From Saprospiraceae bacterium (GTDB lineage: Bacteria; Bacteroidota; Bacteroidia; Chitinophagales; Saprospiraceae): a stretch of DNA of 64,000 nucleotides. Below, one piece after another: positions 15,584 to 24,395 of this stretch. Position 1 is the stretch's first letter. Every line of letters begins with the position of its first letter. The notes beneath the pieces are model-generated. The model was not told where the DNA came from, did not search any database, and was given only the letters and a program-made list of their open reading frames with translations. The stretch lies in NCBI GenBank assembly GCA_015490715.1, contig WFXH01000098.1:23782-87781 (forward strand), given 5' to 3'. The position numbers and the translations under genes were made by a program.

Positions 15584-17788
15584 TTATTGTGTAGTTTGGT
15601 TTGACTGTGCTTTTCCAGCCAGGTCGAGGATGAAGGCATATTCCCGAGCGATATCTCTGTATTGTTTGAAGCGCCCAGAAGCGCCGCTATGTCCCGTCGA
15701 CATGTCGCAGTAGAAGAGCAGTGGATTGTTGTCGGTCTTGTACTTGCGGAGCTTGGCTACCCATTTGGCGGGTTCCCAGTATTGGACTTGCGAGTCGTGG
15801 TATCCCGTCGTGACAAAGAGCGCCGGATAGGCTTGCTGTTGGACATTGTCGTAGGGCGAATAGCTCAAGATGTAGAAGTAGTATTCGCGCTCATTGGGGT
15901 TGCCCCACTCGTCGTACTCGCCTGTAGTAAGGGGAATGCTCTCGTCGAGCATGGTAGTCAACACATCGACGAAGGGCACGGCAGCGACCACGCCTTTCCA
16001 CAAGTCGGGACGCATGTTGATCACCGCTCCCATCAAAAGTCCACCTGCGCTACCCCCCATGGCAAAGAGTCGATCCGCACTCGTATAGCGGTGCTTGACT
16101 AAGTACTCCGCACAGTCGATAAAATCGGTAAAAGTGTTTTTCTTTTTCAACAACTTGCCGTTTTCGTACCACTGTCTGCCCAGCTCCTGGCCACCGCGTA
16201 CGTGTGCAATGGCATAGGCAAATCCCCTTTCGAGGAGCGACAGTCGAGCAATCGAAAAATGCGGATCGATGCTGATACCATACGATCCATATCCGTACAG
16301 CAAAAGCGGGGATGATCCGTCCCGCTTCCATCCCTTGGGATAGACCAAAGACACGGGTACGCGTACCCCGTCGCGGGCTTCTACCCAGATGCGCTCGGAA
16401 GTGTAGTGGGCGGGATCATATCCCCCCACCACTTTGCGGCGTTTGAGCAGTTTGAGCTGACGCTTGCGCATGTCGTAATCGTAAATTGTATTGGGCGTCG
16501 TCAACGAAGTAAAGCCAATGCGCACGACATCGGTATCGTAGAGCGTATTGACATCGAGCCATGCCGTATGGACTTCTTCCCCAAAGTCAACGTAATGGCC
16601 CTGCGTAGTGTCGCTCTTGGGCAGGACTTGTATGCGCTTGACCGCCTCGACACGCTTGACCAGTACGATAAAATCGCGAAAGGGCTCGACATTTTCGATG
16701 AGCTGCTGAGGATGATGGGGTACGATTTCATACCAATGCTCCTTCGTCGTAGCATCCTCTGCGGTAGCCATCAGCCGGAAGTTTTCCGCTTGCCAATTCG
16801 TCAAGATGAGCCATCGATCCCCGTCGTGAAAGATTTCATACTCGAGCCCTCGTTCCCTCGGATGAAATATGCGGAAAGATGCCTCGGGCTGGTCAGCGGG
16901 TATAAAACGGTACTCGTCGCTCAGCGTGGCCGACGAGCCGATGACGATGTACTTCTCCGTCTTGGTCTTATACACATAGGTGTAAAATGTCTCATCTTCT
17001 TCGATGAAGACTTCAACGTCTTCGGACTGTGGAGTACCAAGGCGATGGCGCATGACGCGATACGGGCGGAGAGTGACTTCGTCTTTGACGACGTAAAACA
17101 CCGTGCGGTTGTCGGCAGCCCAGACGACATTGCCCGAGGTGTTTTCGAGTACATCGTCTAAAAATTTGCCCGTCGATAAATCTTTAAAGCGTATTCGGTA
17201 AATCCTTCGTCCCAGGGTGTCTTCCGAAAAGGCGAGCAATTGATTGTCGGGGCTCACTGCATAGCTCCCTAATTGGTAATAGTCGTGCCCCTCGGCCAGG
17301 GCGTTGACATCGAGCAATAATTCCTTCGGTGCCTCGACATCGCCCTTCATGCGATAGTATTGCGGAAACTCCTGCCCCTCATCGTAATGGTGTTGGTAGA
17401 AATATCCGCGCTTGAAGTACGGCACCGAGCTATCTCTCTGGGGGATGCGCGCCGTCATCTCCTGAAAGAGCGCATCTTCAAAGGGCTTCAGATGCTCTGT
17501 CACTTGATCGTAGTAACGATTTTCTGCTTCGAGGTAATCCAGCACTTCGGGGGCATCTCGCTGGTTGAGCCAGTAGTACGGATCTACTCTTCTATGCCCA
17601 TGGGCGATGAGTTCCTTTGGAATCTCTCTGGCCTTAGGTGGTTCAATCTCTTGAACTCTTTTATACATCGGCGATTTTCGCATGTTGACGTCGCGATTTG
17701 TCTCCGAGCTACACTGTACAAGGGTTAATGTAGAAAGTCCGACACAAAAGATCCATAAAAAGCGGCAAATATACACTACTCCGTGCAT
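15584..17788 (-). CDS. S9A prolyl oligopeptidase / oligopeptidase B-like lipoprotein
   Basis: About 734 residues. The frame opens at an ATG at 17830, but the ATG at 17788 (MHGVVYICRFLWIF) places the hydrophobic signal and lipobox LVQC at the very N-terminus and is preferred. The N-terminal beta-propeller is followed by the alpha/beta hydrolase domain with nucleophile motif GGSAGG near residue 578 and a catalytic His in STGHSGASGRFKQY near the C-terminus. The RRVDPYYWL pattern near the start resembles PtrB. It should cleave short peptides after Pro or basic residues in the periplasm. The DUF3365 gene follows directly. Confidence 0.9.
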   Translation of the reverse strand: MHGVVYICRFLWIFCVGLSTLTLVQCSSETNRDVNMRKSPMYKRVQEIEPPKAREIPKELIAHGHRRVDPYYWLNQRDAPEVLDYLEAENRYYDQVTEHLKPFEDALFQEMTARIPQRDSSVPYFKRGYFYQHHYDEGQEFPQYYRMKGDVEAPKELLLDVNALAEGHDYYQLGSYAVSPDNQLLAFSEDTLGRRIYRIRFKDLSTGKFLDDVLENTSGNVVWAADNRTVFYVVKDEVTLRPYRVMRHRLGTPQSEDVEVFIEEDETFYTYVYKTKTEKYIVIGSSATLSDEYRFIPADQPEASFRIFHPRERGLEYEIFHDGDRWLILTNWQAENFRLMATAEDATTKEHWYEIVPHHPQQLIENVEPFRDFIVLVKRVEAVKRIQVLPKSDTTQGHYVDFGEEVHTAWLDVNTLYDTDVVRIGFTSLTTPNTIYDYDMRKRQLKLLKRRKVVGGYDPAHYTSERIWVEARDGVRVPVSLVYPKGWKRDGSSPLLLYGYGSYGISIDPHFSIARLSLLERGFAYAIAHVRGGQELGRQWYENGKLLKKKNTFTDFIDCAEYLVKHRYTSADRLFAMGGSAGGLLMGAVINMRPDLWKGVVAAVPFVDVLTTMLDESIPLTTGEYDEWGNPNEREYYFYILSYSPYDNVQQQAYPALFVTTGYHDSQVQYWEPAKWVAKLRKYKTDNNPLLFYCDMSTGHSGASGRFKQYRDIAREYAFILDLAGKAQSNQTTQ

Positions 17789-17843
17789 AGGTCTATCCTG
17801 TTCGGCGATTTGTCCTTTTGATGTGGCCATTACGCCATAGATA

Positions 17844-17851
17844 CAAAATTA
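17844..17851 (-). promoter_or_regulatory. -7 box for the S9 oligopeptidase gene
   Basis: The minus strand reads TAATTTTG, an exact TAnnTTTG match. The predicted transcription start is near 17837, which leaves an approximately 7-base leader to the ATG at 17830 or about 50 bases to the ATG at 17788. Confidence 0.5.
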
Positions 17852-17950
17852 GGAGCTTTTTTATGAACCAAACGTGCGATCCTTCACAATCGGAAAGAGG
17901 AAAGGATTCAAATTCCGATAGTATCTTGCAAGCCTTAAGTTAGGCCATCG

Positions 17951-19276
17951 ATGCATTTGCGGACATCATATCGGCAGATCTTTCGGATTTCTGCGCCGAT
18001 CATGTTTGGGAGTGCTGCCCAAAACATCATCGCTCTGTCCGACAGCGTATTTCTCTATCATCTGAGCGAAATAGATTTTGCTGCGATTGGTTTTATCAGC
18101 GTGTTTTACCTCATCATAGCAGCGGTGGGCTTTGGATTTTCGAAGGGCGGGCAAATCCTGATCGCGCGTCAATATGGGGCGCGCAACTACAAAGAGATCG
18201 GAAGGAGTTTTTATACTTTGATGTGGTTTGAGATGGGCATCGCTACCATGATGTTTTTGCTCATGCAATATGTCGTGCCCCAAGTCTTCGAGTGGTTTGT
18301 CGAGTCAAGGGCCATCTACCAGAAGAGTATGGAATACCTCTATCCCCGCTCCATAGGGGTATTCTTCAGCTACGCGGGCCTGGTCTTTTTCGCGCTCTAC
18401 ATGGGCATGGCGCGCACCAGAATCATCATGTGGAGCACGATCATTCTCGCCACGGTCAACATCATACTCAACTACGGCTTGATTTTCGGCAAGTGGGGAT
18501 TGCCCTTTATGGGCATTGCGGGCGCGGGCTGGGCCAGTACCATTGCAGAAGCCATCACGCTGTGTTTCTTCATCGGATATGTCGTAGCCGACCGTAAGGT
18601 ACGCATCGTTCAGCTCTATCCCTTTGAACCATTAAAATGGTGGAGGCTCGAGAAAATCTGGAGCATGTCTTCACCACTCGTGGGGCAGGCATTGTTGGGT
18701 ATGGGGAGCTGGTTTTTGTTTTTCACCTTTGTTGAAAAGCTGGGCGAGCGAGCCTTAGCGATTAGCAATCTCATCCGCATTGTCTACCTCATCCTCTCGA
18801 TACCTGCATGGGGGTACTCTGCCACCATTAACACCCTAGTCAGCAATTTTATTGGAGCCCAAAAACGGCTCGCCGTTTGGCCCATCATAAAGAAGACTGC
18901 ACAGCTTTCGGTATTTAACACCACCGTATTGGCTCTACCAGTATGTCTACTGCCCGAATATCTACTGTATCCCTTTTTCGGTAGCGAGCAGGTGACCCTT
19001 TTGCAAGAAGCCAAACCGCTGTTTTACTTGCTCCTTCCCATATTGGGGACATTTTCGTACGGGCTCATCGTCTTCAACGGCTTGCTCGGTACGGGAAAGA
19101 CTTTTCACGCCTTACGCCTACAGGCTTATACTGTAGTCATCTACGTGCTCTATCTTTGGGCAGTGGTGGCCTATGCGCATAGCGGTCTGATTTGGGCCTG
19201 GTGTAGTGAAATCGTGTATTGGCTGCTCATCATTGTCTTAAGTAGGCATTCGCTCATACACAATAAATGGCGATGA
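17951..19276 (+). CDS. MATE-family efflux transporter
   Basis: A 441-residue protein with about twelve membrane segments. The N-terminal half shows the MATE pattern (FRISAPIMFGSAAQNIIALSDSVFL, then GGQILIARQYGARNYKEIG). It would use a sodium or proton gradient to export organic cations or other toxic compounds. Its last ten bases overlap the start of purK, so it is the first gene of a MATE-purK-purE run; this linkage looks positional rather than functional. No strong promoter box is visible upstream, only a TATCTTG that is one T short. Confidence 0.9.
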   Translation: MHLRTSYRQIFRISAPIMFGSAAQNIIALSDSVFLYHLSEIDFAAIGFISVFYLIIAAVGFGFSKGGQILIARQYGARNYKEIGRSFYTLMWFEMGIATMMFLLMQYVVPQVFEWFVESRAIYQKSMEYLYPRSIGVFFSYAGLVFFALYMGMARTRIIMWSTIILATVNIILNYGLIFGKWGLPFMGIAGAGWASTIAEAITLCFFIGYVVADRKVRIVQLYPFEPLKWWRLEKIWSMSSPLVGQALLGMGSWFLFFTFVEKLGERALAISNLIRIVYLILSIPAWGYSATINTLVSNFIGAQKRLAVWPIIKKTAQLSVFNTTVLALPVCLLPEYLLYPFFGSEQVTLLQEAKPLFYLLLPILGTFSYGLIVFNGLLGTGKTFHALRLQAYTVVIYVLYLWAVVAYAHSGLIWAWCSEIVYWLLIIVLSRHSLIHNKWR

Positions 19277-20433
19277 AAGACGATATCCAGCGACTGCAAA
19301 TAGGCATTCTCGGTGGAGGTCAACTCGGCAAGATGTTGTTGATGCCCGCACATCAATGGTCGCTGTCCGTATCGGTGCTCGACCCTTCGCCCGACTGCCC
19401 TGCAGCCAAGATGGCTTCGCAGTTTGTCGAAGGCGACTTTGACGATTACCACGATGTGTACTTCTTTGGTAAGGGATTGGACTTGCTGACGATCGAAATC
19501 GAAGCCGTCGATGTTGAAGCACTGGTGGATCTGCAATCACGTGGGGTGATCGTGCACCCCGCTCCATCGATCATCGCTCTTGTGCAAGATAAATATCGCC
19601 AAAGACAGCTCTTGTACGAGCGAGGCTTTCCTGTACCGCGCTTCGCACTAATGGAGATAGGCGCCTCATCGCTGCACCATTTCATACAGCATAAAAATCT
19701 ATCCCTGCCATGTATCGCGAAGTATCCCCGTGGAGGTTACGACGGCAGAGGAGTGTTTGTGCTCTCCCAACCCGATCAAATACAGGACCTTCCCCTTCTG
19801 TTGGAGGAGAAGATCGACATCCATATGGAAATATCTGTGCTGGTAGGGCGTAATCCTTCAGGTCAGATAGCGGTGTACGATCCCGTAGAGATGGTGTTCG
19901 ATGCCGACAGTCATATGCTGGATTATCTCATTGCCCCTGCGCGCATTAGCGGGGTGCTTCGCCAGCAGCTCATAGAGTGCGCCACGGAGATTGCGCACTC
20001 CATAGGGTTGGAAGGTCTAATGGCGATCGAGTTTTTTGTAGACAAAAGAGGAGTGATCTATGTCAACGAGCTGGCTCCTCGACCGCACAACAGTGGGCAT
20101 CACACTATAGAAGGAGCCGTCTGCAGCCAATTCGAACAGCACTGGCGCATGGTATTGGACCTACCACCCGGGAGTACAGCCCTTCGCAGTCCTTATGTGG
20201 CGACCCTCAACATCGTCGGTCCTGCGGATTTCGAGGGGGCGCCACATTATCGAGGTTGGAAGGAGCTCCTGGCACAACCAGACATCCACGTCCACATCTA
20301 CGGCAAACAACAATCCAGACCCAACCGCAAAATGGCACACATTACCATGTTGGGTGCATCCCGACAGGAAGTCGAGAAAAAGATCACCTACATACGAGCA
20401 CAATTTCACATCGAAAAAGCACACATCAAATGA
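19267..20433 (+). CDS. purK: 5-(carboxyamino)imidazole ribonucleotide synthase
   Basis: A 388-residue ATP-grasp enzyme of de novo purine synthesis. It uses ATP and bicarbonate to turn AIR into N5-CAIR. The N-terminal [11 protein letters not shown] loop, the central ATP-grasp region ([15 protein letters not shown]) and the metal-binding [17 protein letters not shown] are all present, and length matches the family. Its product is used by PurE, whose ATG overlaps the purK stop codon, indicating translational coupling. The start overlaps the end of the MATE gene by ten bases. Confidence 0.95.
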   Translation: MAMKDDIQRLQIGILGGGQLGKMLLMPAHQWSLSVSVLDPSPDCPAAKMASQFVEGDFDDYHDVYFFGKGLDLLTIEIEAVDVEALVDLQSRGVIVHPAPSIIALVQDKYRQRQLLYERGFPVPRFALMEIGASSLHHFIQHKNLSLPCIAKYPRGGYDGRGVFVLSQPDQIQDLPLLLEEKIDIHMEISVLVGRNPSGQIAVYDPVEMVFDADSHMLDYLIAPARISGVLRQQLIECATEIAHSIGLEGLMAIEFFVDKRGVIYVNELAPRPHNSGHHTIEGAVCSQFEQHWRMVLDLPPGSTALRSPYVATLNIVGPADFEGAPHYRGWKELLAQPDIHVHIYGKQQSRPNRKMAHITMLGASRQEVEKKITYIRAQFHIEKAHIK

Positions 20434-20939
20434 TGGAAAAAGAAAAGCCTTTGGTAGGAATCATCATGGGTTCCGATTCGGATTATCCCGTCATGAAAGA
20501 GGCCGCCGAGGTACTTGCGCAGTGGAATATTCCGTATGAAATCGATGTCGTGTCGGCCCATCGCACCCCCGAGCGCATGATGGAATACGCGCGCACAGCT
20601 GTCCAGCGCGGTCTACGGGTGATTATTGCAGGAGCAGGGGGGGCTGCACACTTGCCGGGCATGGTTGCCGCAATCACTCCCCTGCCCGTCATCGGTGTAC
20701 CTATTCGGTCTCGCAATTCGCTCGACGGCTGGGACTCCATCCTCTCCATTTTGCAAATGCCCAATGGTGTGCCCGTCGCAACAGTGGCACTCAATGCCTC
20801 CAAAAACGCCGGCATTCTCGCTGCCCAGATTCTCTTTTGCTCCAATGCCGAACACATTCAGCGCATTCAGGAATACAAAAACCATCTGCGCCGATCCGTC
20901 ATTGAAAAATCCCGACGGATCCGCCGGGAGCGTACGTGA
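20430..20939 (+). CDS. purE: N5-CAIR mutase
   Basis: A 169-residue class I PurE, which converts N5-CAIR (made by PurK) to CAIR in purine synthesis. The phosphate-binding [10 protein letters not shown], the SAHRTPERM motif and [11 protein letters not shown] with VIGVPI are all present. The frame is open from 19977, but the ATG at 20430 (overlapping the purK stop as ATGA) or 20433 is clearly the start because family similarity begins there. The basic C-terminal tail (SRRIRRERT) is slightly longer than usual. Confidence 0.95.
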   Translation: MMEKEKPLVGIIMGSDSDYPVMKEAAEVLAQWNIPYEIDVVSAHRTPERMMEYARTAVQRGLRVIIAGAGGAAHLPGMVAAITPLPVIGVPIRSRNSLDGWDSILSILQMPNGVPVATVALNASKNAGILAAQILFCSNAEHIQRIQEYKNHLRRSVIEKSRRIRRERT

Positions 20940-21003
20940 TTTTTTTATAAATTGCATCACGAAACAGATGATTCACAGACGAACAAACCAAAAACTTCTC
21001 TCT

Positions 21004-23055
21004 ATGAAAGCGATACGTCTACTGCTCATGTCTTTTGCAACTATCCTCTGTAGTTCAAACGCCCTTCAAGGACAGTTTTACACCTATTTCGAAGATTTTG
21101 AATCGTACAAGGCGGGCGATAAAGTTTCAGAGGTGTCTAATGTCATACGCACATGGAACAATGATCCCAAAGCGGATGCCTACATCAGTGATGAGCAAGC
21201 CCATAGTGGCAGTCTGTCGCTTAAATTGGAGTCTACTGCACAAGAAGGTGGCCCGAGCGACATCATCGTCCCCCTGCTCAAAGGGGCTCGTATCTATCAA
21301 GGGAGAGTGGAAGTGCGCTTTTGGATGTACATACCAAAGGGTAAAGCCGCGTATTACAACTTTCAAGGCCTACCCAACGACGGGGAGAAGTTTCCACTTG
21401 AGGCCTATTACCGAGAAGATAGTACCGTGGTGGTGTTTAATGACCAGGGAAGAGCAGTCATAGTGGATACTTCGTTTGATCTTTATGATCAGTGGTTTGA
21501 GGTCTTCTGGTCCATCGACTTAGATGGCAATTTCTGGAGGCTTCACCACAATGGTACCGAGTTGGGTTTCTTCGGAACCGAATTTGTTGGTGTAGCCAGC
21601 ATGGACCTCTATCCCGTTGATCAGATTGCTCCTTACCATTCACTGTTTTACATCGATGACATCGACGTCAAGGTGTTTCCCTTCAACCCGAAAAACCTCA
21701 TGCTCGATGCCGCTGCCCTGCCCATCATCCTGGAAAACGATGTGGTATTGACCGGCATGGAGCAAAACCTATCGGTCCCGATACGCAACGTGGGAAGTTT
21801 TGTACTCTTCGAAATCAAAACGCGATGGTCGTGGAACAATTTCGACACCATCATCGTCTACGAGGATCTCTTCCTCAAGACCAAGGAGACCGATACCTTT
21901 CCAGGGCCGCGCTACGTAGCAGGTACAGAAGACGATATCATACGATTTGAAATCCTCGGTTTTAAAGGTGGTAAAGCCGATGAAGACAGCAGCAACAACG
22001 TACGCCTTCATCCCATCCAGGTAGCCCAACCAGCTCAGGATAAAGCGGTCTTCATCGAAGAAGCAACAGGTACATGGTGTGGATGGTGTCCACGCGGTGC
22101 AGTCTATATGGAGCGACTTCGGGAACTCTTCGGTGAGCGATTCGTAGGTGTCGCCGTACATGGAGGTCGCAAATGGGAGCCCATGCGCATCCCCGAGTAT
22201 GATGCATTTATCAATGACTACATCGATGGCTACCCCTCTATGGTCGTCAATCGCAAGTCCTCCCTCGTCATCGATCCCCTGCAGAGCATATCGGCCTTTG
22301 CCCTCGAAGTCCAGGAAGAGCCAAAAGCCAAAATCGACGTCGAAGGCATCTTTAATGCCGATGACCGCTCCATGGTGGTCAACGTCGAAGCTGTGCTCAA
22401 AGAAAACCTACGCGGACCTTTCTACCTCGGCGCTATCCTCGTAGAAGACTCCGTCCGCGGAAACGATGAAAGATATAGCCAGGCAAACTACTACTCAGGT
22501 CGCAATGTCCAAATGGGAGGATATGAAAAACTCCCCGATCCCGTGCCTTACCAGATCATGGTCTACAACGACGTAGCGCGAAGTGTCTTCGGTAGCGTCG
22601 ATGGCGTACGCGTCGGGGCTCGACGTATGCAAAAAGGCGACACCCTCCGTCATACTTTCACCTTAGAAGATATTCCCGAAGAGTGGGACGAAAAGCAGCT
22701 CTCCGCAGTCGGTTACCTCCGCATCAAAACCAGTCCGGTGGAAAACGCCATACGCAAACCCGTCAGAATCGTCACGTCTACCGCAAGACGCATCCCTAAG
22801 AAAAGATCTGTCCAACTCCTGCCCAACACCATCTCGGCAGGACAAACGGCCTATTTGCGGATACAGTCGGAGAGCTCCAACGAAGTGCAACTGCGCTTGA
22901 CCGACATACATGGAAAGACCTTGCGCTATCGAAACTACGGTACCCTGCACGGTAGCTGGGAGCTTCCCATACCAGCCCCTCCTCGCAGTGGTGTGTACCT
23001 GATCGAAGTACGAGTGGGTTCCGAGCACTATACCAAAAAGCTCGTGGTCCAATAA
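21004..23055 (+). CDS. Secreted Omp28-like protein with thioredoxin-type CxxC and T9SS domain
   Basis: A 683-residue exported protein. The frame is open from 20626, but the ATG at 21004 starts a typical signal peptide (MKAIRLLLMSFATILCSSNA). The first part, about residues 25-210, looks like a beta-sandwich. Near residue 355 the motif GTWCGWCPRGAVYMERL (Cys358, Cys361) begins an Omp28-related, thioredoxin-like region. The last roughly 75 residues (LRLTDIHGKTL to the Lys-rich KKLVVQ end) form a type A T9SS sorting domain, so the protein should cross the outer membrane by T9SS. A thiol-disulfide role outside the cell is possible but unproven. Confidence 0.82.
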   Translation: MKAIRLLLMSFATILCSSNALQGQFYTYFEDFESYKAGDKVSEVSNVIRTWNNDPKADAYISDEQAHSGSLSLKLESTAQEGGPSDIIVPLLKGARIYQGRVEVRFWMYIPKGKAAYYNFQGLPNDGEKFPLEAYYREDSTVVVFNDQGRAVIVDTSFDLYDQWFEVFWSIDLDGNFWRLHHNGTELGFFGTEFVGVASMDLYPVDQIAPYHSLFYIDDIDVKVFPFNPKNLMLDAAALPIILENDVVLTGMEQNLSVPIRNVGSFVLFEIKTRWSWNNFDTIIVYEDLFLKTKETDTFPGPRYVAGTEDDIIRFEILGFKGGKADEDSSNNVRLHPIQVAQPAQDKAVFIEEATGTWCGWCPRGAVYMERLRELFGERFVGVAVHGGRKWEPMRIPEYDAFINDYIDGYPSMVVNRKSSLVIDPLQSISAFALEVQEEPKAKIDVEGIFNADDRSMVVNVEAVLKENLRGPFYLGAILVEDSVRGNDERYSQANYYSGRNVQMGGYEKLPDPVPYQIMVYNDVARSVFGSVDGVRVGARRMQKGDTLRHTFTLEDIPEEWDEKQLSAVGYLRIKTSPVENAIRKPVRIVTSTARRIPKKRSVQLLPNTISAGQTAYLRIQSESSNEVQLRLTDIHGKTLRYRNYGTLHGSWELPIPAPPRSGVYLIEVRVGSEHYTKKLVVQ

Positions 23056-23162
23056 GACTGTATTTCGGGCTTAAAAAGCCATTTGCTGTACGACATGAAG
23101 GGCTGCGACCTACCGCATTGCCTATACTGCAACCGCGTAGAAGTACGTATTGTTGAAAAGTC

Positions 23163-23170
23163 TAATTTTG
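23163..23170 (+). promoter_or_regulatory. -7 box for the aminotransferase gene
   Basis: TAATTTTG is an exact TAnnTTTG match 16 bases before the ATG at 23187, giving a leader of only about ten bases. Confidence 0.5.
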
Positions 23171-23186
23171 CGCCTAAAGACGACGT

Positions 23187-24383
23187 ATGATAGAATCGTT
23201 ATCGGAGCGTGTTCGGGAGATGCAGCCTTCGGCCACCTTAGCTATGGCTGCCCGAGCCCGCGAAATGCAGGCACAAGGCATTTCGGTCATCAATCTCAGT
23301 CTGGGGGAGCCCGATTTTACTACACCACAGGTGATCTGCGACGCTGCTAAGCGCGCACTTGATGAAGGATATACCCACTATCCACCCGTGCCGGGCCTTC
23401 TCGAGTTGCGAGAGAGCATCTGTCGCAAGCTCCAACGCGACAACCAGCTCCATTACACACCTCAAAATATCGTCGTCTCCAACGGCGCTAAACAGAGCAT
23501 TGCCAATGTTTTGCTCAGCATATTAAACCCCGACGACGAAATCATCGTCTTCGCACCGTACTGGGTGTCGTATTCTGAAATGGTTCGCTTGACTGGCGCA
23601 AGGATGATCCCGCTCCACTGCGAGGTATCTAACGGCTATCTTCCGAAGCCTCAGGCCTTGAAGGAACTCATCACACCAAAGACCAAAGCCGTATTGTACT
23701 CCTCGCCATGCAATCCCACGGGTGCCGCATTTTCCGAAGAGCTCGTCCGCGAGATTGCGGAAGTGTTGAGACCACACCCTCATATCGTGGTTATCTCCGA
23801 TGAAATCTACGAGTACATTCGCTACGAGGGGCAGCACTTCAGCATTGCCCAGGTGGAGGGATTTCAAGAGCGAACGGCCTTGATCAACGGCTTTTCGAAG
23901 GGATTTGCCATGACGGGCTGGCGCCTCGGGTATATGGCAGGTCCCGAGTGGCTTGCTCGTGCCTGTACCAAGATTCAAAGCCAATTTACCTCGGGGGCCC
24001 ACGCCTACGGTCAAAAGGCAGCAGCGATTGCCTACAAAGCCGCTCGAGAGGACGTACACACAATGGTGGATGCCTTCCGGCGTCGGCGCAGCTTGATCAT
24101 GAAGCTCATCGAAGCCATTCCTCATTTAGAGTGCCCTACTCCGCAGGGGGCTTTTTACATCTTCCCCGATGTCAGCGCCTACTTTGGAAAAAGCAATGGC
24201 AAGAGGGTCATCCACACATCGGAAGACCTGGCCATGTATCTACTCGAAGAGGCTCATGTGGCTACGGTACCAGGCACACCCTTTGGTGCTCCTCGGTGTA
24301 TTCGCATCTCGTATGCAGCCTCTGAAGAAGATATCACCACAGCCATGGAGCGAATGGACAAAGCCTTGCGCGCCCTACAGTAA
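23187..24383 (+). CDS. Class I PLP aminotransferase, aspartate aminotransferase-like
   Basis: A 398-residue fold-type I aminotransferase. The N-terminal NLSLGEPDF, the substrate-binding PCNPTGAAF, the ISDEIYEYIRY segment and the PLP-binding Lys in NGFSKGFAMTGWRLGY are all visible. This pattern is characteristic of the AspC-type subgroup Ib, which moves amino groups between aspartate and 2-oxoglutarate and sometimes acts on prephenate. It is a single-gene transcript, convergent with the PGRP amidase gene 12 bases away. It fits with the alanine and glutamate dehydrogenases elsewhere in the window. Confidence 0.92.
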   Translation: MIESLSERVREMQPSATLAMAARAREMQAQGISVINLSLGEPDFTTPQVICDAAKRALDEGYTHYPPVPGLLELRESICRKLQRDNQLHYTPQNIVVSNGAKQSIANVLLSILNPDDEIIVFAPYWVSYSEMVRLTGARMIPLHCEVSNGYLPKPQALKELITPKTKAVLYSSPCNPTGAAFSEELVREIAEVLRPHPHIVVISDEIYEYIRYEGQHFSIAQVEGFQERTALINGFSKGFAMTGWRLGYMAGPEWLARACTKIQSQFTSGAHAYGQKAAAIAYKAAREDVHTMVDAFRRRRSLIMKLIEAIPHLECPTPQGAFYIFPDVSAYFGKSNGKRVIHTSEDLAMYLLEEAHVATVPGTPFGAPRCIRISYAASEEDITTAMERMDKALRALQ

Positions 24384-24395
24384 ACTAAAAATGAA

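Noticed and set aside
16406..17161. Plus-strand open frame of 251 codons opposite the S9 oligopeptidase
   Set aside because: A shadow of the real gene; no motif, start context or promoter box.
19977..20429. Upstream extension of the purE frame inside purK
   Set aside because: PurE similarity begins at the ATG at 20430; the extension is purK sequence in another frame.
23070..23086. Short GGCTT-AAA-AAGCC hairpin after the Omp28-like gene
   Set aside because: The stem has only five pairs and lacks a T-tract; it could occur by chance.
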